64,000 nt of DNA from positions 1-64,000 of the forward strand of contig OX621169.1 in NCBI GenBank assembly GCA_951640195.1, in the 5' to 3' direction. Made by a program: the position numbers and the translations under genes. The notes below the pieces were generated by a model, which saw nothing but the letters and a program-made list of their open reading frames with translations, was not told the origin of the DNA and searched no databases. Source of the DNA: Porpolomopsis calyptriformis (lineage: Eukaryota > Basidiomycota > Agaricomycetes > Agaricales > Hygrophoraceae). This document shows, one piece after another, positions 24,201 through 35,532 of the stretch. Every line of letters begins with the position of its first letter. Positions within the stretch are counted from its first letter, which is position 1.

Positions 24201-26089
24201 TTTCGACGTCGACACATCCTCGTCCTCAATAACCCCCAGGAGAAATTGAATTTTGATCGATCTGGCTTAGAAAAACTGGGAAATCTCTCCACACTCAGAC
24301 AAATACAAGGTACGTACAAGTCATCTTGTATCTGGACGTTATAGTGATGGTTCACAAGTGGCAGAGTTGAGGGAGCAACCAGGGGAGGATACCCTCCTAC
24401 GCGCTGGTACATTGGAAGATATATACCAGGCAGCCAAGGGTACAACCCCGCGAATTCTGAATGGGCTGGACTTTCCTATGGGGGAAATATGGCGAATGCC
24501 TCTACCTCAATTCAGGTAAGTTTGTGTGCAGTCTTAGATCTTCTTAAATGAAACGTGACATAACAGTGACCTCGCATCACATGAATGGGCATGGAAAGAG
24601 ACACGGCACCTGGAGGGTTTTCCTAAAGAGAGGCCGATTACAGACGAAATGCGATGGGGGTTGGCAGTGACCAGAGGATCAACAACGTGGTGCCATGTGG
24701 ATGATGATGGTTTCGGAACCTCAGTCCAGGTCATGTGTGGGGCAAAGTATTGGGTTGTTTTCCGTCCCATGAGGGATCAGACCAATGGGAACAAAGCTGG
24801 TAACCTCGGAACAACCCTGGCATATCCCCCCCACTGGACTTCGGGATTCACAGGTGAAGGCATATTTGAGGCAGAGGGTGTCTTGCTGTGGGAAAATTCC
24901 ACTTTGTAAGTCATTTCTTATGCATTGTGTTCATGTAATTGACTGCACATCTAGTTACATGAGACCCAATACCCTGCATGCTGTGTGGGGGGTAGAAGAT
25001 ACGATCACGTACGGCTCCCACTTCCTTTCAACGTCATCCATCACTGATACATGCTGTGGGATCATTCACACGTTTGTGATGAGCTGGAATATCACAAATA
25101 CTGAACACGACGAGACCCGAACATTCCTTCGCCGTTTGATGTGCATGTGGTCACACCATTTTATGTCAGGGGATGAAACAGGTAAACCTTCTCTTTGTAC
25201 CTTTCTTATATGAGTTAAATAAGTCCTACACTTAGCAACCGATGGCAGGCTTGCACACTTCCCTAACATATCGACTCAAGATGGTCTTCTGGATGTTGTG
25301 GCTGTTGGAAACATGCTGGAACTCGCCCAAGTCATTGGTCGCCAGCACTACCGCAAGGAGGTCTCTTCCTCTGTCATGCAAGAAGAGACAATCGCTCTAT
25401 GGAATTATCGGCAGTTCATGCGGTGGTTCATGGACACCTTCGTCATTTTCATCAGGCAAACTTGTGTTTCGCCGATGTATATTTTCCGGCGGTTCCTGGC
25501 TGACGTGGCCTCGGCAATAGTTGGCTACAAGCAGGCTAACGCCAAGGCATCTGACACTTGCACTGCACATGCTGTAAAGCGAGCTGTCCTCAGTCACTTC
25601 CGCAAGGACTGGGTTGAGGTGCTTCCTCGATTGGAAGGGCTTCTCAAGGAACCGTGGACAGAATTGACCTGGACTGGGCCAGCTTTTGTTATTGTGTGCC
25701 GAAAAGGCCACCCCAACATGGAGAGCACACCAATCTCTTCTAACTACCCTGAAGAGCCTGTCCTCAGTGGAGATCCCACCCTTCAATCCGTAGTTCAGGA
25801 GGACTTGGATTCAGCCCTTCAACCCGAATTTCAGGAGGACTTGGATTCAGTCCTTCAATCAGCATTGCAGGACTTGAAGGCTGACTTTTCGCAGTTGACT
25901 ATGGACGTAGATACTGATAGTCATCAGTACTCTCCTGGATCACCAGAGAAGACAATTGGTTGTGTACAAGCTCGCTCGGAAAGCCCTGGTAAGTCCAAAG
26001 TCATTTATCATATATATAATTCATCTATAGTACAATTTCATGATGCAGATTCAACTCTGGAAAATCGCAAACGAGTAAAGGGTGGATGA
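21221..26089 (+). CDS. JmjC-domain protein, copy 1 (large, multi-exon)
   Basis: Predicted JmjC Fe(II)/2OG hydroxylase, the family of histone demethylases. Exons start at the ATG at 21221 (introns 21431-21497, 21777-21829, 22094-22157 and so on). The N-terminal half is helical and unrecognised. An acidic repeat region follows (22,900-23,400). The catalytic core is at 24,000-25,200: RGSTTWCHVDDDGFGTSVQV with His 24694-24696 and Asp 24700-24702, cofactor-site Lys in GAKYWVVFRP, and distal His in MRPNTLHAVWG at 24977-24979. A helical C-terminus of about 260 residues ends at TGA 26087-26089. TAG at 22866-22868 lies in frame just before the acidic region, and the frame changes near 23,410-23,490. 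Either a cryptic intron exists there or this copy is also damaged. Confidence 0.7.
22920..23090 (+). repeat. Short tandem repeats encoding an acidic low-complexity segment
   Basis: A 12-bp unit (GTAGCGAAAGAG, about four copies) passes into a 24-bp unit beginning GTGAAAGATGTGGGGGAAGA (about four copies). They encode V-A-K-E and V-K-D-V-G-E-E-I repeats inside JmjC gene 1. Confidence 0.8.
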
Positions 26090-26169
26090 AATTATATACT
26101 GGGTAGTTTCTCTAGTATTTTCAAACATCAATTGTACCATAGACAACTATATGTACTGTATTATTATTA

Positions 26170-26590
26170 CAGCTGTTTGCACATGGCTTGACACACTTGT
26201 CCGTGGATTTGAAAAAAGGAAAGAGTCGACTCAGTGCTGTTATGACTGATTATTAATCATTTAAATACAACTGTTAGGCTGTTGTACCAAGATCAGGCTT
26301 AATGGCAACCTCAAGCTTGTCGGAAGATGATTCAATGTCACCAGGATCAAGCACACTGTTGGGTGGTACCATTAAGGTGATGAGCAATGTTAGGGCCTGG
26401 ACGGTAACGTAGCGTGGCTAACTTTGCCAGCCTAAAAGTGTAGCAAACTCCGCCAGTTTAGCGCCAAAAAGCTGGCATTGCTAAGCTGCTGTCCAGGCCC
26501 TTAAGAGTTACAGTAAGAGGTTGTACAAGTTATGGCTAGTTGACTTTTCTTAAATCTCCGGACAAGCGTCAAGCCATGTGCAAATGGCTG
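26170..26590. mobile_element. Tc1/mariner internal-deletion derivative, copy 2, with a nested insertion
   Basis: Same structure as 13385-13694. TA flanks at 26168-26169 and 26591-26592, ends CAGCTGTTTGCACATGGCTT and inverse, and the remnant start of the minus-strand gene. It differs by a 108-bp insertion at 26393-26500. Confidence 0.85.
26393..26500. mobile_element. 108-bp MITE with TTA target duplication, PIF/Harbinger-like
   Basis: A perfect 10-bp inverted repeat (GGGCCTGGAC / GTCCAGGCCC) is flanked by TTA on both sides. The uninterrupted sister copy at 13385-13694 has a single TTA at this point, so the insertion and its 3-bp duplication are directly visible. A 3-bp TTA/TAA duplication is typical of PIF/Harbinger. 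A partial relative lies at about 30767-30857. Confidence 0.8.
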
Positions 26591-26825
26591 TAATCCCAAT
26601 CTACCTGTAGTTAAATGGAAGCGGATCATCTATTTACTCAGCTTGACTGGCCTGGGTCTCTTTCATCTGACTACCAGAGTCTACCGCTGGTTACCTGAGT
26701 TGAGCTCATGCCACGTTGAGTCGACCAAGTTGAACAGTGTTGTCACTACCCGCCTCTGAAACACAGTGACTGGCACTTCGTAGAGAGTTTGTTGAACTCT
26801 ATTTCGGGGACCGCCTTTTGACAGT
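26591..26825. repeat. Segment duplicated from or to 13695-13925
   Basis: Near-identical to 13695-13925, again directly following a Tc1-derived MITE. Homology stops at the GACAGTCACTC stretch. Confidence 0.75.
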
Positions 26826-27039
26826 CACTCGACTGCTGAAATCAGCCACTTGTTGACCCCTCTTCACCAGCGGGAAGCTAGCAGCTGCCAAATCTCCTAG
26901 GGTCGTTTTACAATTTGAAAAGCAAAGCAGTGGATATTCTCTGTTACTTCTCGACATCATCATACACTTCAACATCATCATCATCTTCTTCTTCTTCTTC
27001 TTCTTCTTCATCAACCACCCGACACTGATACATAACAAC

Positions 27040-29149
27040 TAATTTTCGATATCGATATCCCTTTTAATGGCGTTAGCCATCATCTGGGTGTTCGGCTGGA
27101 AAAGTTAACAAAAGTAAAAGGATATCAACAAATGAGTGATAGCTAACCCTGTCCATCATTACGATCGGCGAACTGCAGGTGGTTGAAGTTATCGTGAGTG
27201 GTAGACAGATCGACACCTGCGGTTCAAGGTTTTGCTGGTTACGGAAATCTTCTCATGCCATTATACTTGGTAAAAGGAGATTAGCTTTCAGTCCAAATCT
27301 ATTATCGCTTAACTCACCCTGCCATTAAGGAAATGAAGTACACTATGGGATCCATTTTTCGCAGACAATCTCGCAAGATATAAAGCATACGCACATTTGT
27401 TTTGAGCAACAAGGCCAGGCCAGCAATCCAAGTTGTTGGTGTGTTGGAACTGTCGAAGGAATTAATCATTTAACACAATCAAGCAGAGAAATCTCCCTAC
27501 AAATGCGAACGAGATCAGCGAAGCAATGCTATGTTTTAAACCGCTTGGTTCATCAAATCAGAACTGATCTGATCAGAAACTTCTTACCAGACGAGTACAG
27601 GTGCAATAAGCAACAGTGAACCACTGGCAGAAATCATGTACATTAGCTCTGCATACTGGTATTCACGGTGTAAACCATCGAAACCTGAAGGATTGTGTCC
27701 ATCCTGAAGGTAGATTATCAGGTGCGTAACGCTCGAACAATAAAATTGGCGCAGCGCACCGCCTAAACCCAGTTCTTGATTTGTACAGATAGTAGCACAG
27801 CGCCATGGCGAGGCTTATGTCTGCCACCAGCAAGGAAGTTTGACCCGCAATCGCAAGGTTATAAAACTCCTGGAGAGGAAGGTGAATTTATTAATAAGTT
27901 AGAAGGGTGCACAGCGGTCATCTTGGAATCGTCCTAGACCTGCTGCTTACTTGGGGGTATGACACAAGGGTCCGGAAACCAAAGCTAGATGGAAATTAAT
28001 CATCACGACATGGATCCATCAAGAACATTTTCCGAAACAAACAGCTGTACAGTGATGGCTGCCACTCCTATTAGATTCCTATCATATCAATTTGAGAGTG
28101 GAACGTACTTGTCCCGATCGCTGCAAAGAAACCTGCTCGTTAGGTGTCTTGGCTCTTGTTAACCCTAACATCTCACCGAACTCGGCTAACGACCAGGCTA
28201 CCTAAACAGGCATGAGCAACGTCTCGATGAGAAGAACTGGTGAATTTACAATCCACGCTGTTAAAACTATGCTCCCTTTGCTCACTATCATTTTAACATC
28301 AGCGGAAGGAGTAGGTGGGCTTATAGAGGCCCACTTGCTGATGAACAGTCGACGCAAGAACATGCTGCCATCGCAAAGTGAGTAATGCAGACATTTTCAA
28401 CCATGTATTGCGCACCATCGTGTGCAAAACATCTGAAGTTCCTACCCATTAATCCCATTCAAGTAAATATCAACGGCATGGCCAAGATCACGGAAGTACC
28501 CACCCTCACAGCATATATCACCTGTGGGACCATTGATTTAAAGTGCAAAGTAATAAAATAAAATAACAATGAAGCAGACTATCACCTACATCGAAACTCC
28601 TATCGAATCATCAATCGGAGTTACGGAGAATTGTGAATGCTGAGGGCGTAGATCATACCAGAATGGCGTAGCAAGGGCTGCAGGGTCTCCAAAGTTTGTA
28701 ATGAGAAAGGTGTAGCCCACATGGGTGATTGCAGCAGTAATCACGCATTCAAGACACCTTAGGAGGGTGTAAGCTCGACCGTCATACTCAAGGCATTACT
28801 TTCCATTGAAATCCCACCTGAAAATGAGCAATTAACAGGGGAGACATGACGAGGTGATCACTCACCAGGAACTTCATGTGGAAGGGATCTTTAACCAGTC
28901 CTCTAGTCGAGAAGAAGTACTGATACACTTGGAGATATATTATGCCAAACAGACTGTTATATTGTGTCCAATCAAAAAGTGTGTTCAAATCGGAACGGTC
29001 AGACGCACGCAAAAGTGAAGTACTCTTTGTCCCCACACAATTAGCACCAGACGAGAGGCAGATGGGTTAAGTCACAAACCCGCAATGAGAATCAGGCCGT
29101 GAAATTGATTTTCGATTGCTTTGAGCTCGCCAACATCAGCGGTAGCCAT
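27040..29149 (-). pseudogene. Decayed DUF6534-type multi-pass membrane protein gene
   Basis: Basidiomycetes have many genes for this seven-helix membrane family, of unknown function. Recognisable pieces lie in the right order on the minus strand. The start is MATADVGELKAIENQFHG (ATG ending at 29149). Next come NSLFGIIYLQVYQYFFSTRG (28.9 kb), THVGYTFLITNFGDPAALAT (28.7 kb) and VAAITVQLF (28.1 kb). The hallmark loop VADISLAMALCYYLYKSRTG follows (27.8 kb), then ILQVSMVYTVNTS. Short introns with GT-AG ends separate some of them. In-frame stops in several exons and missing middle helices show the copy is dead. The YKSRTGF motif and the TNFGDPAAL loop are what identify the family. Confidence 0.6.
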
Positions 29150-29800
29150 GATTTCAATGTGAACTTTGCAACTCTGTAAGTGTATCCGATCTTTGAAAGT
29201 TGAGAAGATATACCCATCGCTGAAATTTCAAATCAAGATGGCCCCACGATTAATATTAAATCAGTGTTTCTGATCCATTAAACTAATTGGCGATTACATC
29301 CATCTCTCCGCGATTCTCGGTTGAGTTTGAGTTCAGCGTTATGAACCACCTTGAGTCCTCTGACCCCTCTCGGAGGTGGAGAGGGGTAGGAGTATCGGCG
29401 GATAAGGGGGTCAGTTGCAGCAGGCTGCCTCAAATGATAGACACGCCCTAAGGCCTGCTCATTTAGTGCCCTCTCGCGTTACCGCTGAGGCTGCTCAGTG
29501 GAGAGGTGGTGGCTGACAGCAAGAAGCTGCGGGAGATATACTGCCCCTTTCACGCTCTACGAAAATGGAATGATTCGTAAACAAGATAATACAAAGCATT
29601 TTGTCCCAGCGGCTGAGTTCGAAAAAATTTCGACTCTGTTTATGCCCTCCCGATTCTTACTGAATGCGAGATGCAGACAGTCCAGTCAGGAGGCGCTCCT
29701 CTGGCTCTGGGTTCAACCACTGCGCGAATACTTGCGCCCGGGAATACGCAAGCAGTGCCTACCCATCCTCAGGAAACACAGATTGGCCAGCGGGTTTGGG
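29150..29800. other. No recognisable gene
   Basis: An ORF at 29498-29857 gives no family resemblance. A possible short remnant near 29530-29570 could not be extended. The region leads into the degenerate repeats that follow. Confidence 0.5.
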
Positions 29801-30770
29801 ATGCAGGTGGTGAGTGTGCGGCGTTATACAACCGTTCGTTCACCTGTCGGTTTCTGACATCTTGATTTGTAGACCAGTGTACATTCATCTCCTCTCGATG
29901 AACACTGATAACTGCGTTATGCAATCAGTGGGTTCGACATGGCATCATGCCATCGTTTGCTTGTCAATTGGGTTGAATGTCTGGCTTGTTGGTTTCTGAC
30001 CTTGGTAAGTTCATATTCTGTCGGCGGACACTGAATGCGCCATGCACTCAGCCGGTGTTGCACCACTCATTGTCTGACATCTTGATTTGCAGACCGGTGT
30101 ACATTCATCTCCTCTCGATGAACACTGATAACTGCGTTATGCAATCAGTGGGTTTGACGCGGCATCATGCCATCGTTGGCCATCGATTGGGTTGAATGTC
30201 TGGCTTTTTGGTTTCTAACCCCGGTAAGTTCATATCCTGTCGGCGCTATGCACTCAGCTAGTGTTGCACCGTTCAGTTGTTGATTGGCTTGGTTTTCTCG
30301 CCTCCTAGTTTATAGACCGCTCACGTGCTGTTGGCGAACACTGACTCTTATATACTCAGTGTGTGTTACTGACCTGTTAGTTTCAGACTGCGGTAAGTTC
30401 ATGTCCTGTTGGCTAACACTGAATAAATGCGTGATGCAATCAGTGGGTGTAACACGTCTTATGCCGCCGTTCATTACTCGATTTTCTGGCTTGTTGATTT
30501 ACTTCACACGGGTAGGTTCACATTCCGTAGGTGAACACCGAATGAATGGCGAATGCGCTATGCAGTCAGCAGATGTAACATGGCATTATGCTACATTCAC
30601 CTGTTGGCTGGCTTGGTTTTCTTTCCTCATAGTTTTCAGACTGGGGTAGGTTCATGTCCCGTCAGCGAACACCGAGTGCTATGCAACCCCACTGGGTGTT
30701 GCATAGTGCTATACTACCATTCACTGTCGATTGGCTTGGTTCTGGCCATGCTACCTTACTGTCTTGGGGC
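29800..30770. repeat. Degenerate repeat array, period about 100-230 bp
   Basis: The block around GACATCTTGATTTGTAGACC...CAATCAGTGGGTTCGACATG at 29850-29965 recurs at 30075-30190. Looser copies containing GGTAAGTTCATATCCTGTCG-like and CGAACACTGAATG-like strings continue to 30740. A further copy lies at 32780-32930, after the F-box gene. No coding sense. Confidence 0.7.
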
Positions 30771-30857
30771 CTAGACAGTAAGGTAGCATGGCTAACTTTG
30801 CCAGCCTAAAAGTGTAGCAGACTGCGCCAGCTTAACTGGCATTGCTAAGCTGCTTCA
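30767..30857. mobile_element. Partial second copy of the Harbinger-like MITE
   Basis: The interior shared with 26393-26500 includes GTGGCTAACTTTGCCAGCCT-like and GCATTGCTAAGCTGCT strings. The left end (GGGGCCTAGACAG) is recognisable; the right inverted end is missing. Confidence 0.6.
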
Positions 30858-31863
30858 CTGCACCACAAAGAGCACAATTGTGGCTGTACAAGGAACTGAA
30901 CCACATTTTGGTCAAGTCCACTCTGTTCGGAACAGAGGGGTTCAGAAGGAGTTCACTGAAACTGTGGTAGACCCCTCTCCCACACTAACTTCCAACAGAC
31001 GTTCATTTCAGCCATGGCTCAATAACTTGGTAGTGATTCCCATTCCCCCTGTTCGCCGCAAGGAGACAGGTGCTGAATATCCACTGATACTTGATCATCA
31101 TCGAGGTTGGAAGGATGATGGCCACTGTGGAGTTGTGAACCACGCATAACACTGGTAGGGCATAGGCAGGGCATCATCACAGTGATACTTGCCCGGTGCA
31201 GTGAGACATGAGCATCGCTGAATACAGTACATGACTATCCCTCGCATCCCGTCCCGGGAGAGATAATTGGACTGGAGGTCGGGCCATGCTGTAGGAGTCC
31301 TATGGCTGCATGCTTACGGTCTCGTTGCGACAGTTATAGACTTGCAAGGGTGGTTTTACTATTAAAAGACATCTTTGTGCTTCAGATGACTCAGAATCAC
31401 TTATTTCTCACTTTGTAATGGAGCGTGACTGCCATCCTTGATGATGTTGGAGAAGCGGTGAACGGTTTGCACCTTGGTGAGTGGTCATCTGGATACCAAC
31501 ACAAAAGGTCATAATGAAAATTCGATTCATAGGGAATATCCGACGTGCGTGAGCAGATGAAATGTAGGAAAAGAGAGTGCGGGAGTGAGAATGAGTATGA
31601 GGGCCACCCTGAGAAGAAGGTAAAGAGGAAGTTGGCTAAGGGAGAACAAGGTGGAATCTACAGACGGAAGGGATGGCAAGGGTCGCCATCCATGCTTCTC
31701 TACTGCATCCGAGAGATTGCGTGCCGAATCTTGATAACCATATTATTCAACACAGGGGCCTGATATTCAGATTTTTTAACGAAAGCCCTACCGTTCGATC
31801 CCAACCTCAGCATTTCCATCTTCTCGCTGTAACTGTTCGAAATCGTTTTGATCTCTCTGACCC
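30840..31863. other. Non-coding stretch with a repeat shared with 32938-33090
   Basis: Bases about 30855-31025 and 32938-33090 share TTCACTGCACCACAA, CACTCTGTTCGGAACAGAG and ATTTCAGCCA strings in the same order. Together with the preceding degenerate repeats, this places one copy of a longer repeat on each side of the F-box ORF. The rest to 31863 shows no gene. Confidence 0.5.
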
Positions 31864-32658
31864 CTAACCATCAATCCCATGGCTCTCCGTCGACTGTGGT
31901 CCAATGGGGTCATTATCAGTCTCCGGCTGGGTTGGCGCAGTGACGATCCCACAGTGGATTGTTTGCTGGATCTCTTTGGCCATCTTGCCATCACCATCTG
32001 TTGTCAACTGGGTGTTTACCGACGGTTCTGGCGAAGTTAGCCTGAACATGACATCAAGGATGCCCTTGGTGGTGACCAGTGGCATGATCTCGTTGACCTC
32101 CTCCACAAACAGAGGGCCTAAAATGTGCACAGATTGAAGGGAAGGTCTCGAGGAAAGATATGCGTTGAGAGCCCAATTGACGTTGACGCAGTTATCCAGA
32201 TTGGCCCGTGTAAGATCCAGAGTGAACTTGGTCAAAGCACTCATCAGACATCCAGCAAATATCCTCGAGATATCGATTGTGTTGTAGTGACCCAGCATTT
32301 TTAGTTGTAATCCAGAGAGGGTAACTTCCCTGAGTTCTAGGCAGTCACCCTTATGCGGGATTAGTGATAAAGCCCAGACATATAGGAATAAACTGAAACA
32401 CTTTATTCCTATATGTCTGGGCTTTATCACTAATCCTGCATAAAGATGACTGCCCCACTCCGAAATGGCGGTGAACTCAACAAGGTGGATAGGGTGTTGC
32501 GGCTGTGGCAATGGATTGACAATGGCATATCGGGCCAGGGAGGGCAACACAGCGGAGGAAAAATCCCTATTCACTAGGGATAGTGCGAGCAGATCCCTGG
32601 GCATGTCCTGAATGTGGGAGATTATTTTGAACCACAGCTCTAGGGGAAGGAGGATCAT
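31864..32658 (-). CDS. F-box-like protein with an internal hairpin
   Basis: A single open exon of 264 codons. The N-terminus (MILLPLELWFKIISHIQDMP followed by LLALSLVNRDFSSAVLPSL) is a typical fungal F-box, which binds Skp1 in SCF ubiquitin ligases. The remainder (for example CLELREVTLSGLQLKMLGHY and PSLQSVHILGP) is LRR-like, as in substrate-binding F-box C-termini. The protein is shorter than usual for the family (400-600 residues). A 51-bp near-perfect inverted repeat (32342-32452) lies inside the ORF and encodes the stretch between HLYAGLVIKPRHIGIK and LYVWALSLIPHKGDCLELRE. The gene lies between two copies of a degenerate repeat, so it may have been brought in as a unit. Confidence 0.7.
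   Translation of the reverse strand: MILLPLELWFKIISHIQDMPRDLLALSLVNRDFSSAVLPSLARYAIVNPLPQPQHPIHLVEFTAISEWGSHLYAGLVIKPRHIGIKCFSLFLYVWALSLIPHKGDCLELREVTLSGLQLKMLGHYNTIDISRIFAGCLMSALTKFTLDLTRANLDNCVNVNWALNAYLSSRPSLQSVHILGPLFVEEVNEIMPLVTTKGILDVMFRLTSPEPSVNTQLTTDGDGKMAKEIQQTIHCGIVTAPTQPETDNDPIGPQSTESHGIDG
32342..32452. repeat. Inverted repeat (2 x 51 bp, 9-bp spacer) inside an ORF
   Basis: The left arm 32342-32392 pairs with the right arm 32402-32452 with three mismatches by eye. The core AGTGATAAAGCCCAGACATA is identical in both arms. The spacer is 9 bp. Confidence 0.9.
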
Positions 32659-32659
32659 G

Positions 32660-33306
32660 ATGGATGGTGGGTGGTGGCTTAGGGAGAAAGTGGAGAATTG
32701 GGGTCGAGAAAAAATGAGGGGATTTTATAGTGTGGATGCCACGATTATTGTGGCTTGTGGCAAACGAGCTCTGCCCACGCTCACTGTCGATTGGCTTGGT
32801 TTTCTCACCCCTTAATTCTCAGACCGCGGTAGGTTCATATCCTGTCAGCGAACACTGCATGCGTCATGTAATTAGTCAGTGCTATACAGCGCTATGTTAC
32901 CGTTCACCTTCGGTCAGCCTGGTTCTTGCCTCTTAGCTTCACTGCACCACAATGTATCACCACCTTTTAACCAAGTACACTCTGTTCGGAACAGAGCGGT
33001 TCGGTTCAGAGGAGTACACTGAAACTCTGTTAGACTGCTCCCCGACCTTTGCTTCAAACGGAATGCATTTATTTCAGCCAGGCCTCTAAGTGAACGCAAG
33101 GGAGAAGGGCAGGTGGAAGAAGGTGGCAGGATCAGGATCGAATGGCGCAGTGTTATTCCACAGTTGTCCTCTACTTTTTAGCTCAACCTACAGCTCCATC
33201 GACTCAATATGGTATATGCAGTGAAGTATAGCAGGCGTGCCCAGGGTGAGATAGCTGATAAATCTCGACAAACAAACCATACTTGCCCTGATCACTTTAG
33301 TGCATC
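32660..33306. other. Repeat copies upstream of the AT-hook gene, no gene
   Basis: Contains the 32780-32930 and 32938-33090 repeat copies described above. No coding exon was found. Confidence 0.5.
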
Positions 33307-35397
33307 TTGCTACATCTCTTGATAAAATCCATGGAGACTGATTTGCATGCTCTCGAAACTAGCTGGTGGCCTGTTGGAAAGGTTCCGCAGGCCACGGTTC
33401 CGCTATCCTCACGATGCTTTATCAAAAACACCACTCAGGATGGACTCATATCAGTCCAAGCGGCTCAACATATTTGTTCTCTCCCGATAAAGTGGAGGCC
33501 AATATTCACCATCATTGACTTGTGCCAGCTTCAGCTGCAATTTCAAAAAGAGGATGGAGGGAGTCATCTTGGAAAGTTGATGGTATGGTATGGCATGCTT
33601 AGGACGTATATCATAAAGGAAGCGCAAAGAGAAAAGCCTGCGTCTGGTAGTCTTTGGATTCCTGATGTCGTTCATCAGTTCTGTGTTCGACTGGAGCTAG
33701 GGAAGGCCCACCAGCCCAAAAAACTCAAAGCATTCGAAGCCGAGCTTAGAAGCCATTATTCTTCTAGACAATACTGGTGGTATGGTGAGATATCGATATT
33801 TTCAAGGCTAGGCTTGAGTAATAAACGCCTGTATACCCAGACATTTTATCCTGGAAGCAGAGCAAAGAATTTTACTGGCTTCCCCAAGTCCTAAAATCCA
33901 TTGATCCTTTCAGTGACCAATCGAATTGCGCCACCTGGCTTAACAGTTTCGAAGCAGACTGCATCTTATTTGGGTTCACCAATCGTTTGGAGGCTGTCGC
34001 GATCTCCTCCGTGGAACTTGAGCATGTACCTGAGCTTGAACTTGGACCTGGATATGAACACGAACACGAATATGAACAAGATGATAACGATCAAGGTGAG
34101 GGTGAAGGTGAAGGTGTGTGATCCTGATATTAACTCGATAGCTTGTTAAGTACTTATCATTCAATTAATTTCATGAGCTCCAAAAAGGAAGCGAGGACGC
34201 CCACGCAAGGACAAGCATGTTGAATTATCTAATGATTTCCCCAAAGCACAGATTCTGAGGAGTGGAGAGAGGGTTGCATCTTGCCCTACGGATTTCTTTC
34301 AGACTCTCCCTGCATTAACGGGGGGTGATGTCCCCAGAAAAAAGGCCACGAGAAAGGTACCGACTATGGTATTTTTCAATGGCGTCATATTCACTATACA
34401 CAGAGAATTCAAGCGAATACAAAACTAGAAGCAGAAGCAGGCGTCTCAGCAAAGTCACTACCTGCTTCTTCTGGCAAGGACTTCCAGGTTCGTTTGTAGT
34501 TTTATGTTCGTATTTGAATGATTTGTACAGGTAAGATGCCCCAAGCAGCCCTCATTGGCAAAGCGTATACCCTTCTCAGCTATACCATCTGTGTGTTTCC
34601 CCCCAGTTTGATGATGATGCAGACGCTAGGAAGAAGCTGATGCCCCTCTGATAGCTGAAAGCAGTGAATCATCCTCAGCAGGTGGGTCTTATCTTCTTCA
34701 TACCTAGTCAGAAGCAAGGGCGATTTATCCAAGAATTCGTCCAGAAAAATTGAAATCGAAAAGCCTGCTTGTAGGTCCGGATCCAGAAATAGAGGTTGAG
34801 AAAAGGAAAAGGGTATTGTATTTTCCGCATCATGTGCCTCGTGTATGCTTATATGTATGTCTCCTAGGATACGAAGGAAGGGGCGCGCTACAGACACCAC
34901 TCTGGTGGGTATCAGGCTTGCATTCGAGTCATTCGGAGTACAAGTCCAGATGGATGGTGACGGTAGCCATCCTTTTTCTTCTAGGTCGTGGATAATGGTC
35001 ACGATAAGCTAGAACCAGAACCCATCCCACGTTGGGTGAAATTGCTCCTTCAGCGACTCAGCGATAATACAGATGACCTCACAACCCACCTCCTTGATCT
35101 ATCAGATGCAATGAAAGGATACAACAAGAAAGGCATATAGGTCGATTTGTCACACTTCGATGTAGATGTGGTATGTCTTTCTGTTGAATATGGGGGTATT
35201 GCATCCATCCATTTTTCTGACTAGATCAAGAATCTGGTGATGGAGTGGAAAAAGCAACAAGACTTGGCAAATTTCGCTATGTTTGAGGACAACGATGAGT
35301 TGGTTTTCATGAAGAGAACGTTCAAAGGCATACACGCCCTCGTTTCCAAAGGTGCCATGCACAACTTTCATAAGTATGTTGAGGACATGATGAAATG
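33307..35397 (+). CDS. Unrecognised multi-exon protein with an AT-hook
   Basis: The main exon (33307-33892) encodes about 195 residues of unknown family, including WWPVGKVPQATVPLSS and WIPDVVHQFCVRLELGKAHQ. The next exon (from about 33917) reads SNCATWLNSFEADCILFGFT and runs into an acidic, Glu-rich tail (HEHEYEQDDNDQGEGEGEG). After an intron comes KRGRPRKDKH near 34185, a canonical AT-hook that binds the minor groove of AT-rich DNA. Two later exons read PRWVKLLLQRLSDNTDDLTT and FAMFEDNDELVFMKRTFKGI, ending at TGA near 35397. I infer a nuclear DNA-binding protein. Exon joins after 34330 are uncertain. Confidence 0.5.
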
Positions 35398-35532
35398 AAG
35401 ATGAGGTTGCAATGCACAAATGAATAGAATGGCTGAATGAACGAATGCTGAACGAATGCTGAATGCTATCACAGCTAATAAAGCTACCCCATCTTCAGAC
35501 AAAAACCAGGTGAATAGTACAGCGAGTGTATA

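Noticed and set aside
26983..27015. Lys/Met-rich minus-strand ORF start (codon runs)
   Set aside because: It is produced by TTC/TTCATCATC microsatellites, with no supporting exon.
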